Source of the DNA: Pseudomaricurvus alkylphenolicus | Lineage (GTDB): Bacteria > Pseudomonadota > Gammaproteobacteria > Pseudomonadales > Cellvibrionaceae | Direction of reading: 5' to 3' | NCBI RefSeq assembly: GCF_011683955.1 | Contig: NZ_JAAQPI010000007.1 | Coordinates: 1-64,000 of the forward strand | Length of the DNA: 64,000 nucleotides | In this document: positions 34,035 to 43,258 of the stretch, one piece after another | How the letters are laid out: each line of letters opens with the position of its first letter | Position numbering within the stretch: the first letter of the stretch is position 1 | Notes under the pieces: model-generated | What the model was told of the DNA's origin: nothing | The model's database searches: none | Seen by the model: only the letters and a program-made list of their open reading frames with translations | Made by a program: the position numbers and the translations under genes

Positions 34035-36911
34035 TTATTGGGCCTTGGTGGGCAGGCGTTCGACTTCGACCAGCGTGTCCCGATCGAAAAAACCGATCTG
34101 CCCCCAGCCAAATGCGATCTTCAAGTGAGGATGGTCGCCGGCCAGCTCCACAGGGTTCAGCGGCGAAGGCGTCACATCGCGCATACTGCCCTTGCGGAAC
34201 TGGTGGTCCTCCCAGGCATGGTAAATAATCACCTGCCCCGGACGGGTCGATGGCGCCAGTTTGGCCCGCACCTCGTAGCCCCCGACATCGTTGTATACCC
34301 GCAGCCAATCACCATCTTCTATGCCCCGGAGTTTGGCATCTTCGGTGCCGATACAGAGGAACGGTTGCCCGCGAGTCAGTTGCAACATCAGCGGATTATC
34401 CCGCCAGGTGGAATGGATGCTCTCGCGGGCGTGGCCGCTGCTCATCACCAGCGGGAACTTGCCTCCCACATTGGGCGCGTCTTTATGGCACGGCAGCTGC
34501 TCTTGCATTTCTTTATAAATAGGGTGATCCAGATAAAACTGCATGCGTCGGGTCTGGGTCGCCCAGGGAACCTTGTCGCGAGTGTGATGAGTGAATTGTG
34601 TAATGGTTTCCCCAGGTTCGATATCGGTCATATTACCCGCGGTAAAAGCGGCGTTGCCATAACCCGTGTAGCGGGCAAAACCCTTTTGCTTGAGTTCCTC
34701 CCAAGGCATCTGTTCCACATTCGACGACAGTTCGTAAAGAGCCTGGGCCACTTTTTCATCATCCTTGGGACCAAACATGCCGCCCATGCTGAACAGATCG
34801 TAGACTTTGTCCAGATGAATATCTTCTCCGTAGTCGTTGGTGATCCGTGTCAGCCCTCTTTGTCTGGCCTTCTGTTGAATCCGTTCGGCAATCAGCGCGC
34901 AGATTTCCCAGTCGGGTTTGGATTCCCCCAAGGGCTCGGTGGCTTTGGTGGTTAAGGTATAAAAAGGCGTTAACTGGGTAGACCAACGGCTGCTGGTGCG
35001 CTCATACCAGGCAGCCGACGGCAGTACATAGTCGGCGTAGCGCGTGGTGCTGTTCATGCGGAAATCCATCACCACATGCATCAGGTGCGGCCACATCTTT
35101 TTCACAATATGCTTGGAACCACGTAGCCGGCGCACCGTATTGGTGGAAATGCTAAACAGCAGTCGAGGCGTTTTTTCCTTTGGGGGATAGAGAGGCTGCC
35201 AACCTTTGTCCAAGGCCTCCGTCAGGTATTGGTCTGCATCTTTTTGCAGATAGGGGTCCCAATCTTTTTTGGACAGATCCGTCATGCCGCCATGGACCAT
35301 CCAAAAAAGTGCACCGGAGGTATGAAACGGCAGACCTGAATTGGGGTAGAACGCCGAGGCGCCTATGTCATAACTGATCTGCTCTGCCAGGTCGCCCTGC
35401 TTCATGCGCTCAACAAAAATCGAGTGCATTTTATGGTGCAGCTCCTTTAAGCTGGCCAAATCAGGGGTTGCGGTAAAAGGCTCCAGACCGTCACCGAGAA
35501 TAAACGGGAACGCGGAAAATCCGCTGCCCTTGTGACCGTATTGCCCCCGCAAGGCCCAAACCAACATCTGGGCGCGCTCAATCAGGTTGCCGTGGTACAT
35601 CTTGGTCAGGGTACTCGAGGTTACATTGGAAAGCGCCTTACTGTTTGCAATCTCGTCGGTAAGACGGCGAATCATGCCTTCGGAGACACCCGTGATTTTC
35701 GAAACCTTGTCCAGAGAATATTCCCGCAGTGAACGTTTGAGCTGCTGGAATACCGACTGTACACGCACTTTCTCCCCCGTGTGCAGCACAACCTCGGTAT
35801 CGGCGTCCAGGCGGGGAATGAAGCCGTCGAGCTTTAATGTTTCAAACGGCGCAAGAGTCAGTTTATCGGTCTTATCATCCATAAAGTAAAAACGATGATC
35901 GCGCCCACCTGCGATAACATCTGACTCCTTGAGGAAGTCTCCACTATCTGTACGTACCAGTAGCGGCATGTCGGTTTGTTCTCGCAGAAAATTTTTGTCG
36001 ATTCGGCCGCTTTGCACCAACTGTTGGCAAATACCCATCGCCAGCGCTCCATCCGTGGTGGGTTTTATAGGCACCCACAGATCCGACTTAGTGGCCGAAG
36101 CGTTGTAGTCCGGGGCAATAGTAATGATCTTGGTGCCGTTGTATCGGGCTTCTGTAAAAAAGTGGGCGTTTGGGATTTGGGTGTAGACCGGGTTGGAGCC
36201 CCAGATCAGAATCAGGTCGGAATAGAAAAAGTCGTCCGCCGAGCGCTCGCCACCACAGGTGCCGATAGTTTCCGCCGCTCCCCGGTGGCTGTCTCCGGTT
36301 TCAGACACCATATCGAGAATAATCGCGCGAGTGAAATTGGCAAGACGCATAAACCCGGCCGAGGTAGTGCCCATATCCACGCCAGGACCCTGATCCCAGA
36401 TCACGCAGTCGGAGCCGTCCTCCAATAGGGTATCGAGATATTTTTCGGCGATATCATCCAGGGCCTCATCCCAGCTGACCCGCTGCCATTGATTCGAGCC
36501 CCGCTCTCCCACCCGCTTCAGCGGGTAACGAATACGGGTGGGGTCGTAGATTCTCTGGGAAAACGAGCAACCCTTTTGACAGCCTCGGGGATTAAAATCG
36601 GGTACGTCGGCGTTGGTTTGAGGGTATTCCGCCGCCTGCTCTTCCCGGTACACCAGCCCATCGCGCACGTACACATCCCAGGAACAGGCCGCCTGGTACC
36701 AGCAATTGATCAGATGCGTACCCCGTACGACCTTGTCCCAACGCCATTGCTCCCGCCAGAGATCTTTATAGCTTTGATAGGCAGGTGCGCGTTTGTCAGC
36801 CAGGCTGGTCAAACTGCTGGCGGCTTGAGTGGTAAAGCTCGGGGCCGCCAGGGTGCCGCTGGCCATACCCAGCATTTTTAGAAAACCGCGACGTTTTATC
36901 TCCGCCGTCAT
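34035..36911 (-). CDS. type II DMSO-reductase-family molybdoenzyme, alpha subunit
   Basis: A 958-aa Tat-exported catalytic subunit (RRGFLK at residues 7-12). The FS0 [4Fe-4S] ligands are H66-x3-C70-x5-C76-x34-C111. Asp207 in ETGDSHRG stands 30 residues before WGSN, exactly as the Mo-ligand Asp does in NarG, which marks type II enzymes. Close relatives are alpha subunits of ethylbenzene, dimethylsulfide, p-cymene and steroid C25 dehydrogenases. It likely hydroxylates or oxidises a hydrocarbon-type substrate with water in the periplasm. The C70-x5-C76 spacing is two residues longer than in NarG. A reductase role (selenate, chlorate) cannot be excluded from sequence alone. Confidence 0.9.
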   Translation of the reverse strand: MTAEIKRRGFLKMLGMASGTLAAPSFTTQAASSLTSLADKRAPAYQSYKDLWREQWRWDKVVRGTHLINCWYQAACSWDVYVRDGLVYREEQAAEYPQTNADVPDFNPRGCQKGCSFSQRIYDPTRIRYPLKRVGERGSNQWQRVSWDEALDDIAEKYLDTLLEDGSDCVIWDQGPGVDMGTTSAGFMRLANFTRAIILDMVSETGDSHRGAAETIGTCGGERSADDFFYSDLILIWGSNPVYTQIPNAHFFTEARYNGTKIITIAPDYNASATKSDLWVPIKPTTDGALAMGICQQLVQSGRIDKNFLREQTDMPLLVRTDSGDFLKESDVIAGGRDHRFYFMDDKTDKLTLAPFETLKLDGFIPRLDADTEVVLHTGEKVRVQSVFQQLKRSLREYSLDKVSKITGVSEGMIRRLTDEIANSKALSNVTSSTLTKMYHGNLIERAQMLVWALRGQYGHKGSGFSAFPFILGDGLEPFTATPDLASLKELHHKMHSIFVERMKQGDLAEQISYDIGASAFYPNSGLPFHTSGALFWMVHGGMTDLSKKDWDPYLQKDADQYLTEALDKGWQPLYPPKEKTPRLLFSISTNTVRRLRGSKHIVKKMWPHLMHVVMDFRMNSTTRYADYVLPSAAWYERTSSRWSTQLTPFYTLTTKATEPLGESKPDWEICALIAERIQQKARQRGLTRITNDYGEDIHLDKVYDLFSMGGMFGPKDDEKVAQALYELSSNVEQMPWEELKQKGFARYTGYGNAAFTAGNMTDIEPGETITQFTHHTRDKVPWATQTRRMQFYLDHPIYKEMQEQLPCHKDAPNVGGKFPLVMSSGHARESIHSTWRDNPLMLQLTRGQPFLCIGTEDAKLRGIEDGDWLRVYNDVGGYEVRAKLAPSTRPGQVIIYHAWEDHQFRKGSMRDVTPSPLNPVELAGDHPHLKIAFGWGQIGFFDRDTLVEVERLPTKAQ

Positions 36912-36946
36912 TGTCGTTAACCTCGTTTCGATACTCTTTAAGGTTG

Positions 36947-38071
36947 TTAGGAATTAGCGGGATCGATCAAGCGTACAATCTGTGTCTCTTCTTCTACGGC
37001 GGTCGTCGCCAGTTGAGGATCAAACATCTTGATGGGGTCTGCCGCGTCAGTGATACGCAATCGCTCGGCGTCTCTGGGGTGTTTGCTGAAGGGGCCGAAC
37101 AGATCCTGCCACTTGCGGGAAATCAGCAGATCCATCAGTTCCGACTCGCCACCCGTCTGGGTTATGGCCCGCTCGGATTTGAGTAAGTCCAGTGCCTCCT
37201 TAACCCCATCGCCAAACAACGATTCCAGATACGATAGAGGTATTCGATCCTGCCCTGTTGGATTGCCTTGGTCGTCAATCATTTCCGGTGACAGCGGCGG
37301 TACATAAAACACATTGGGGCCCGTTTCGTATTCAGGATGCAGAGGCAGTGCCACCTTGTATTTGTACACCAACTTGTGGATTGGCCCCTCTTCATCGTCC
37401 AGGTAGCCAACAAAGCGCACCCGCCCCGGGCACTGGCGTGCACAAGCGTTGGCAACCCCTTCGTCCAGGCGAGGAAAACAGAAAATGCATTTTTGCGAGA
37501 CTCCCTTTTGTTCGTTGAAATAGATTTTTTTGTAGGGACAGGCCTCGGCGCAGAATTGATAACCGCGACAGCGGTCTTCATTAATCAATACCACGCCGTC
37601 TTCTTCGCGTTTTTCAATGGCCTTGCGAGGGCAGGCCGCCATGCAGGCGGGATGGGTACAGTGGTTGCAGATGCGGGGCAAATAGAAGTAATAGCTGTTG
37701 GGGTATTCTCCCGCGCCCACATCTTCATCCCAATTGGCGCTCCAATCGGGTTCGCCGGTTTTGGCGTTTAGTGGCATGTCTGATTCGCCGCCGTAGAATA
37801 CCTCATCAAAGTTTAACTCGAATTTTTCTCCCCAGTCCGCCATAGTCGGCAGCTGGCCGGATTGCGCCTTACCGTTGCGAAATCCACCACCCATTTGTTC
37901 AAAATTGCGCGGGGTTCCTGCACCCGGTGCAGTGTTAACCGTATTGAACAACATGTGCTCCTGGCCTTCATTGCGAGTCCAAAGAGTCTTGCAGGCAACG
38001 GTGCAGGTCTGACAACCGATGCACTTGTTCAGATCCATCACCATGGCCACTTGACGTTGATTAACGCTCAT
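36947..38071 (-). CDS. type II molybdoenzyme iron-sulfur beta subunit
   Basis: A 374-aa NarH/EbdB-like electron-transfer subunit. Four cluster motifs are seen: CIGCQTCTVAC near the N-terminus; CNHCTHPACMAACP; CRGYQFCAEACP; and CIFCFPRLDEGVANACARQC. In CRGYQFC, Tyr replaces a Cys, which in this family gives a [3Fe-4S] cluster. It has no signal of its own, so it is expected to be exported with the alpha subunit. It is 35 bp upstream of alpha in the same operon. Confidence 0.93.
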   Translation of the reverse strand: MSVNQRQVAMVMDLNKCIGCQTCTVACKTLWTRNEGQEHMLFNTVNTAPGAGTPRNFEQMGGGFRNGKAQSGQLPTMADWGEKFELNFDEVFYGGESDMPLNAKTGEPDWSANWDEDVGAGEYPNSYYFYLPRICNHCTHPACMAACPRKAIEKREEDGVVLINEDRCRGYQFCAEACPYKKIYFNEQKGVSQKCIFCFPRLDEGVANACARQCPGRVRFVGYLDDEEGPIHKLVYKYKVALPLHPEYETGPNVFYVPPLSPEMIDDQGNPTGQDRIPLSYLESLFGDGVKEALDLLKSERAITQTGGESELMDLLISRKWQDLFGPFSKHPRDAERLRITDAADPIKMFDPQLATTAVEEETQIVRLIDPANS

Positions 38072-38089
38072 AGTCTTTATCCCGGGGTA

Positions 38090-38698
38090 TTACAGATGCA
38101 ATTCTTTCCAGTCGATTGAAAACGCTTTGAGGCCGGCGCGCTCGTCGTTGGCTCCGTTCCAGATGGCAAACCCCACTTTGGTGGGTTGGCCGGGAATCAA
38201 GGGCGCAACCTCCGCGTCTCGCCCCAGAGCACGTGTGATCACCAAACGCCAGCGCCCATCGCTCCAGTGAGCTTCAGCACCCGGCAATACCTCGGCACCC
38301 GGGCGGGTACTGCCGATGCCCTCCGAAAAAGTGGAGCGGACCGGTTTGCCATCGTTGCGCCAGTGCAGAAAGTGAATGGGGTCTGTACGCGATCCCATCA
38401 TCACCAGGATCGGATTTCCCTTAACCGGTAACGCGATGGCCGCCGCGTCTTTGCCGTGTTTACTGCCGCTAAACCAGCTTAGGTGAAAGGCGATTTCGCG
38501 TTCGTCGCGCACCACCTGAACGTCCACAGAAGGGGTTTGGCCGTAAGGCTTTTCCTTCCACTTTTCTCGGATATATTCCGTGGGCTGCATAGGCAGCGGG
38601 GTGGCCATCAGCGGCACCGATTCAACCTCTACGCCTCGCCATAAATCAGCTTTGGGGTCGCGCCAGGGGTCCAATTGTTTAATGGATTGAACTTGCAT
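38090..38698 (-). CDS. heme-b gamma subunit, ethylbenzene-dehydrogenase type
   Basis: A 202-aa protein of the EbdC/DdhC/SerC family, which binds one heme b and passes electrons to periplasmic cytochromes. The family-like core is VRDEREIAFHLSWFSG ... NPILVMMGSRTDPIHFLHWRNDG ... KVGFAIWNGANDERAG. I could not assign the axial ligands with certainty. ATG 38698 has GGGAG upstream; a GTG lies directly before it. No Sec signal is visible, so it may leave the cell with the Tat-exported alpha subunit. Gene order gamma-beta-alpha-delta differs from ebdABCD. Confidence 0.85.
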   Translation of the reverse strand: MQVQSIKQLDPWRDPKADLWRGVEVESVPLMATPLPMQPTEYIREKWKEKPYGQTPSVDVQVVRDEREIAFHLSWFSGSKHGKDAAAIALPVKGNPILVMMGSRTDPIHFLHWRNDGKPVRSTFSEGIGSTRPGAEVLPGAEAHWSDGRWRLVITRALGRDAEVAPLIPGQPTKVGFAIWNGANDERAGLKAFSIDWKELHL

Positions 38699-38710
38699 CA
38701 CGTGCTCCCA

Positions 38711-39109
38711 CTAGACAAACGCCTGCAACATGGCGGCAGTGTGGTTGTATTCCCGCACATAGACAATTTTGCCGTCGGTGATTTTGTAGAGATGCACCCA
38801 ATGGATCTGATACTCCTTGCCAGTGGAACGAGCGGTACTGGACTCTCGCCCGACAACAACAACCGTATCGTCCTGAGCCACCATTTGATCGACCTCCATA
38901 GGGCCCATTTCCAGTGCCGCCATCAACTCTGTCCAATATGCGATGACGGCAGCCCTCCCCCGGTATTCTCCACCAAAGGGAATCTGCTCGGGCATAGGGT
39001 TATGCCACTCGATGTCTTCGGAAAGCAGATCGGCGGCAGCCTCAGCATTGCCGGACTCAAAGAGGTGATAAAAGCTGGTCACCAATTCGACCAATGCCTG
39101 TGGTGTCAT
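38711..39109 (-). CDS. SnoaL/NTF2-like protein
   Basis: A 132-aa small alpha+beta protein of the SnoaL-like polyketide cyclase/ketosteroid isomerase fold (LVTSFYHLFESGNAEAAADLLSEDIEWHNP ...). It is cytoplasmic and 12 bp upstream of the gamma subunit, so it is part of the molybdoenzyme operon. In catabolic clusters such proteins are isomerases, dehydratases or binding proteins; the actual role is unknown. Confidence 0.8.
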   Translation of the reverse strand: MTPQALVELVTSFYHLFESGNAEAAADLLSEDIEWHNPMPEQIPFGGEYRGRAAVIAYWTELMAALEMGPMEVDQMVAQDDTVVVVGRESSTARSTGKEYQIHWVHLYKITDGKIVYVREYNHTAAMLQAFV

Positions 39110-39124
39110 AGGATTCTCCTTCGT

Positions 39125-40408
39125 TTAGATAGCGCAGCAAGAACGAGCCTTGGCAACGGCAGTGGTGCGATTCTTCACACCCAGTTTTGCGTAGACCTTA
39201 TTCAGGTGCCACTTGACGGTTTGCTCTGAGATAAACAGTTTTTCAGCAATCTCCCGATTGGTATCGCCGTCGGAAATCAGCTGTAACAATTGCTGCTCAC
39301 GGTTGGTCAGGGATTCCACCATGGGCCAGGATTCCGCTTGGGTGGCCTGCTGGCGATGATGGGAATCGAAATCCGCATAAATCACGCGATTGGGCTTGTC
39401 GTGATCACTAACCGTCGTTTCACTGGTACGGCGGTATTGAGCCTCCAGATTCAGAAACTCTTGAAACAGTGGCAGTAAATGACAATACGAACGATCACGG
39501 GCGATTTCTGTTGTTAACACCCCCTGAGACTCAATGGCCTCCATCATTCGAACGCCATCGCTGCGTATCTTGTCGATCTGGGCCAGGGAGATCAGGGGAT
39601 TTTCGCAAAATGTGAGCAGGAATTGTTGCAGTTCAGTCCCCAGACGGGAAAACACGTTCTCGCGGAAATAGCTGACAAGCCCCCTGTCGCGCCCGCTGAA
39701 TTGTTGCAGCGAAGACTTCGGTTCCTGTGCTTGTTGCAGGGCCTGCAGCGCAGCTGTCACGCCGGCACTCCAACCCATGGTCTTTTTCTGAATGCCATCA
39801 ATCAACGTCGAATCCAGCTTATAACCCAGGATTCGGGCGCCCAACTCGCCCACTTCAGAATCTGACAGAGACAACTGCTGCAGAGTCGGTTCCAATAAAC
39901 GTCCCTGCATTCGCAACTCACTCAGGGGCAGAGGCAGTTCAGTTCGCGACAGCAACATAAAGGTAACGGCTGCCGACGACGAAAAGATCATGCGACTGAT
40001 AAACTCCTGGATCTCCCGACTGAGAATATGCTCCAAGCCATCGAGAACAATCACCAGGGTATCCTGACGGCAGTCCAACTGATCAATAATCAAGTTGCGA
40101 AAGCGAGTGAAGTTCTGGCGGCAAGTTTCCAGACGACAGGAATTGCGCTGCAACAAATCGACAAATGCTGCACGCTTGTTATGTTGCGCAGTCAAGCTCA
40201 GATAACGACAATCAACGCCCTGTTGTTCCAAAAGGCGCTGGCTCTGACGCGCCAGTGTGGTTTTCCCGTACCCGGCTGGCGCCCTCAGACTGACCACCTT
40301 AGTGCCGTGGGTCAAAGATTCCGAGATCTGCCGACAGAGTCGTCTTTCAATCTCTTGCAATGGGCCTTGCTCAAAATGACCGGTGGTAAGCAAATGTGGA
40401 ACAACCAT
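39125..40408 (-). CDS. LuxR-type ATP-dependent regulator (short MalT-like)
   Basis: A 427-aa regulator. The N-terminal P-loop NTPase has Walker A APAGYGKTTL (about 43-52) and Walker B-like LVIVLDGLEH. The C-terminal LuxR HTH is SLTNREQQLLQLISDGDTNREIAEKLFISEQTVKWHLNKVYAKLGVKNRT. It is about half the size of MalT because the long TPR sensor part is absent or much reduced. It is 15 bp upstream of the SnoaL gene, so it is probably cotranscribed with and controls the molybdoenzyme operon. AGAGGAAAG precedes the ATG. Confidence 0.88.
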   Translation of the reverse strand: MVVPHLLTTGHFEQGPLQEIERRLCRQISESLTHGTKVVSLRAPAGYGKTTLARQSQRLLEQQGVDCRYLSLTAQHNKRAAFVDLLQRNSCRLETCRQNFTRFRNLIIDQLDCRQDTLVIVLDGLEHILSREIQEFISRMIFSSSAAVTFMLLSRTELPLPLSELRMQGRLLEPTLQQLSLSDSEVGELGARILGYKLDSTLIDGIQKKTMGWSAGVTAALQALQQAQEPKSSLQQFSGRDRGLVSYFRENVFSRLGTELQQFLLTFCENPLISLAQIDKIRSDGVRMMEAIESQGVLTTEIARDRSYCHLLPLFQEFLNLEAQYRRTSETTVSDHDKPNRVIYADFDSHHRQQATQAESWPMVESLTNREQQLLQLISDGDTNREIAEKLFISEQTVKWHLNKVYAKLGVKNRTTAVAKARSCCAI

Positions 40409-40488
40409 GACGCTTTCCTCTCATTGCCGGGGTTTGCCGGATCTCGCCGGGGATGTGTCTAAGGTAATCCAGGAAAAGCATCTGACGG

Positions 40489-40524
40489 TATCGAGTTTGC
40501 GCGCAGTCGCTATCGAGTTTGCGC
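40489..40524. promoter_or_regulatory. 14-bp direct repeat with 22-bp period between LuxR and AraC genes
   Basis: TATCGAGTTTGCGC occurs exactly twice, at 40489 and 40511, so the two half-sites lie on the same face of the helix. It sits in the 285-bp divergent promoter region. AraC-family and LuxR/MalT-type proteins both bind direct repeats of this kind. Confidence 0.6.
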
Positions 40525-40693
40525 AAATGCCCCAACTGCTTATTTCCATTGAGCATTAAGAATTGCAATGCTTCGAAGGCATTGATCTAAAGGCAGATAC
40601 CCATGGGCTATCATTTGAATGAGGCCGTGCTGTCAGCGCAGATTCTGATACACTGAAACCTGCACCGGCTATTCGAAGCAAACAACAACCACC

Positions 40694-41680
40694 ATGGACA
40701 GCCCTCACCTGCCTAAAACGGCTCAACCGCCCCAGACATACCCATTCGACAGCTATGAATACCTGTCGTCTACGGAGTTGTCCGAGGTGGAGTCTGCAGT
40801 TGCGCGAATATTTGAGCCGCGCCACTACAAAGCAAAAGGCCCGGGGCAGGTGCGGGGTTCACTGGTGCGTCTGCCTTGTCTGGATGTCGGCGGCGCCTGC
40901 TTTAGTGGCGACATTCACGAACGCTTTACCAGCCCTGCCGAGAACTACTTCCTCCTGGCCCCCCAATCCGGCGGTATCCTGGCCAATCACAGCCAACAAG
41001 ATGCCAGGGCGCAGCATTCCGCTCTACTGTTGTCACCCGGTGACCCCGTGGACTTATACTGGAAAGATTGCAGCGTGGTACTGGTACGGATTCGTCCTGA
41101 TGTGATCCAGGAATTTGCACAACAACATCAAGGCACGGATGGTCTGGCTCGCATCCAATTGCCCACCATGCTCGATATGCAACAAGGTACCGGGTTAAGT
41201 ATCGCCAATTTACTGCGATCCATGGCAACAGAGATGGAAGATGAGCAGTCTCTGCTCAGTCGCGGCATCAGTGGTAGAGCCATGAATGAAATGCTGTTGA
41301 CGGCACTGATGTACACCAACCTGGAAGAGGAACCTCAACTTCCCGGGCAGGTCGACAACAAGTTGAAATTGGCCGTGGAATATGTGATGGCGAATTTGCG
41401 ACAGGACATCGCCATCAGTGATCTGGTTAAAGTGACCGGGGTCAGCGCCCGCAAGTTGCAATCCGATTTTTCCCGTCGCTATGGACTGGGCCCCATGTCG
41501 TTTATCAAAATGGAGCGATTAAAACGGGTTCGTGAAGAATTGTCCGTTCCCCACCGCACGGGAACCAATGTCGCCGATGTGGCATTTGCCTGGGGTTTTA
41601 CCAACCCCAGTCACTTCACCCAGCTGTACAAGAAGCACTTTGGCGAGACGCCGTCGGAGACATTGAATCGGCGGCACTAG
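40694..41680 (+). CDS. AraC-family transcriptional regulator
   Basis: A 328-aa regulator with an AraC_binding_2-type N-terminal domain and a C-terminal double HTH (from about 225: LKLAVEYVMANLRQDIAISDL ... VADVAFAWGFTNPSHFTQLYKKHFGETPSE). It is divergent from the LuxR-molybdoenzyme operon, which it may regulate through the direct repeat at 40489. It resembles the AraC regulator at 56567 in layout and motif (DEQSLLSRGI in both). The 3' end overlaps the convergent DUF3179 gene by 65 bp. Confidence 0.9.
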   Translation: MDSPHLPKTAQPPQTYPFDSYEYLSSTELSEVESAVARIFEPRHYKAKGPGQVRGSLVRLPCLDVGGACFSGDIHERFTSPAENYFLLAPQSGGILANHSQQDARAQHSALLLSPGDPVDLYWKDCSVVLVRIRPDVIQEFAQQHQGTDGLARIQLPTMLDMQQGTGLSIANLLRSMATEMEDEQSLLSRGISGRAMNEMLLTALMYTNLEEEPQLPGQVDNKLKLAVEYVMANLRQDIAISDLVKVTGVSARKLQSDFSRRYGLGPMSFIKMERLKRVREELSVPHRTGTNVADVAFAWGFTNPSHFTQLYKKHFGETPSETLNRRH

Positions 41681-42896
41681 CACCCACTCTGTTAAGGTCT
41701 GTGTCTGAAAAATAATTCACCCACACGCACCAATAGAGCCCCGCCTTAACCGTCTCAACCCTTGGCAAACGGTTTTGAGGATTTTCATCTCCGTTGAGAT
41801 TGCCCCAGAAATCAATACTGGACGCGGCTTGGCCGCTGGTGTTGTAGTAGACACCAATACTCTCCATCTGCGCATCGTAGGCCACCACAATATCGCGCCC
41901 ACCAACCTCGGTATTAATCAGGTTGCCATTGTCGCGGATAAAACTCTCGGTATAGGCAACGCAGTCGCGGCCCACATTAAATCCCCACACGTATTCTTTG
42001 CGGCGCAGACGGGAGTCCTCGACATCCATGGTATTAAACAACAGCTTTTCGGTGCGGTCGTGGGGAATAGTACCCCACAGAAACACCTGCTCGACGATAT
42101 TGTCCACCAGCCACAGAAACGGATTTCTGGTGAATTGGGGAATCTTGTTGAGAAACACCTTACCCTCGGGAAATGCCCGCTTAAAACCGCGATAGGTCAT
42201 GCGATAGGTCGGCCACTCCTGCATCTTCTTATCCGAGTAGCGGCCGTCACATTCGCGCGTGCCGTAGACCTGCTGGATCGGTTCGCCGGTGGTCATGTCC
42301 TTCATGATCAAGTTGTTGCCGTGCTGGGCCAGGACTTCGAGATCCAGCTTTTTATGGTCAATCTCCGGTTTGTAGGCGTGACCAAGATGGGTCATGCAGC
42401 AATAGGTCATAATCACATTTTCCCCGGCCAGCCCTTCGGGAGTACCGGCCAAATGCGGGCGTTTGATATGATAGTCCGGATGCGCCCGGGCTTCGCCCTG
42501 ATGATCAATCACAATCACGCTCTCTTCGGGTCTCACCCAGTGGTCGGCCTCCTCAATGGAGTAAAAAGTGGCGTGATCCTGCTGATTGCGAAGACCAATG
42601 TGCAGCCAACCCCAGACAAAACCCACCATGACGACATTGGCGCAGGCTAAACTGTAAAACACCCAATCCACCCCCGCATCCGACCAGACGTGCAACAGTG
42701 CGGCCACCCCGGTGCCTCCAAGAGCAGCCGTAATCAGGCGTGGTTCCTGTCGTATCGCCCGCATCATGTTTTTGCGTTCGACATGCATCAGTGCCTGGGT
42801 GACATCGCCCAGATCCCGAAAATAGATATACGCAAAGAACGTACCCACAGCGAGAGTCAGCCAGTGCAGACATTCAATGATCATCGATCCCATCAT
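41616..42896 (-). CDS. DUF3179-family membrane protein
   Basis: A 426-aa protein with about three N-terminal membrane helices (to about residue 115), then a soluble DUF3179 domain. The domain has conserved-looking segments PHLAGTPEGLAGENVIMTYCCMTHLG and GTRECDGRYSDKKMQEWPTYRMTY. Biochemical function of the family is unknown. The last about 20 codons overlap the AraC gene and look unconstrained (SMSPTASRQSASCTAG), which suggests stop-codon read-on late in evolution. Confidence 0.75.
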   Translation of the reverse strand: MMGSMIIECLHWLTLAVGTFFAYIYFRDLGDVTQALMHVERKNMMRAIRQEPRLITAALGGTGVAALLHVWSDAGVDWVFYSLACANVVMVGFVWGWLHIGLRNQQDHATFYSIEEADHWVRPEESVIVIDHQGEARAHPDYHIKRPHLAGTPEGLAGENVIMTYCCMTHLGHAYKPEIDHKKLDLEVLAQHGNNLIMKDMTTGEPIQQVYGTRECDGRYSDKKMQEWPTYRMTYRGFKRAFPEGKVFLNKIPQFTRNPFLWLVDNIVEQVFLWGTIPHDRTEKLLFNTMDVEDSRLRRKEYVWGFNVGRDCVAYTESFIRDNGNLINTEVGGRDIVVAYDAQMESIGVYYNTSGQAASSIDFWGNLNGDENPQNRLPRVETVKAGLYWCVWVNYFSDTDLNRVGASAADSMSPTASRQSASCTAG

Positions 42897-43258
42897 GGGC
42901 GACTCCAGCTAACGAGTATGGTTAGAGTATAGCCTTGTTGGTTGCAGGCGAACGGAAAGGGAAAGGGAAAGCACTTGAACATGAAAAGCTCCGCAATGTC
43001 TGACACAAGTTGTGGGAACATGATGTAACTTTCTCTTGCGTGTTTTCAATATGGCACCGGCCATAAGGCCTCAATGGGGTTTCGTTTTCTCGCTATCGAT
43101 ACCGGTGAAGCGGATATACCCTCATACTCCGTGCAGGGAAGGGTCAGACTTGAAGCTTTCGTTTTTTTGCTAGCCCCTGGCAAACCCATCTTTAGTTCGG
43201 TGCCTCCATCCTTCCATTCGGGCACAGTGGGAATCTCACTCTATCAGGAGATCCGCCC
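42897..43258. other. 362-bp divergent intergenic region
   Basis: Between the leftward DUF3179 gene and the rightward amidase gene. A 62-codon frame (43074-43262) overlaps the amidase start by four bases, but it has no recognisable protein character. No repeat or convincing promoter was identified. Confidence 0.5.
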
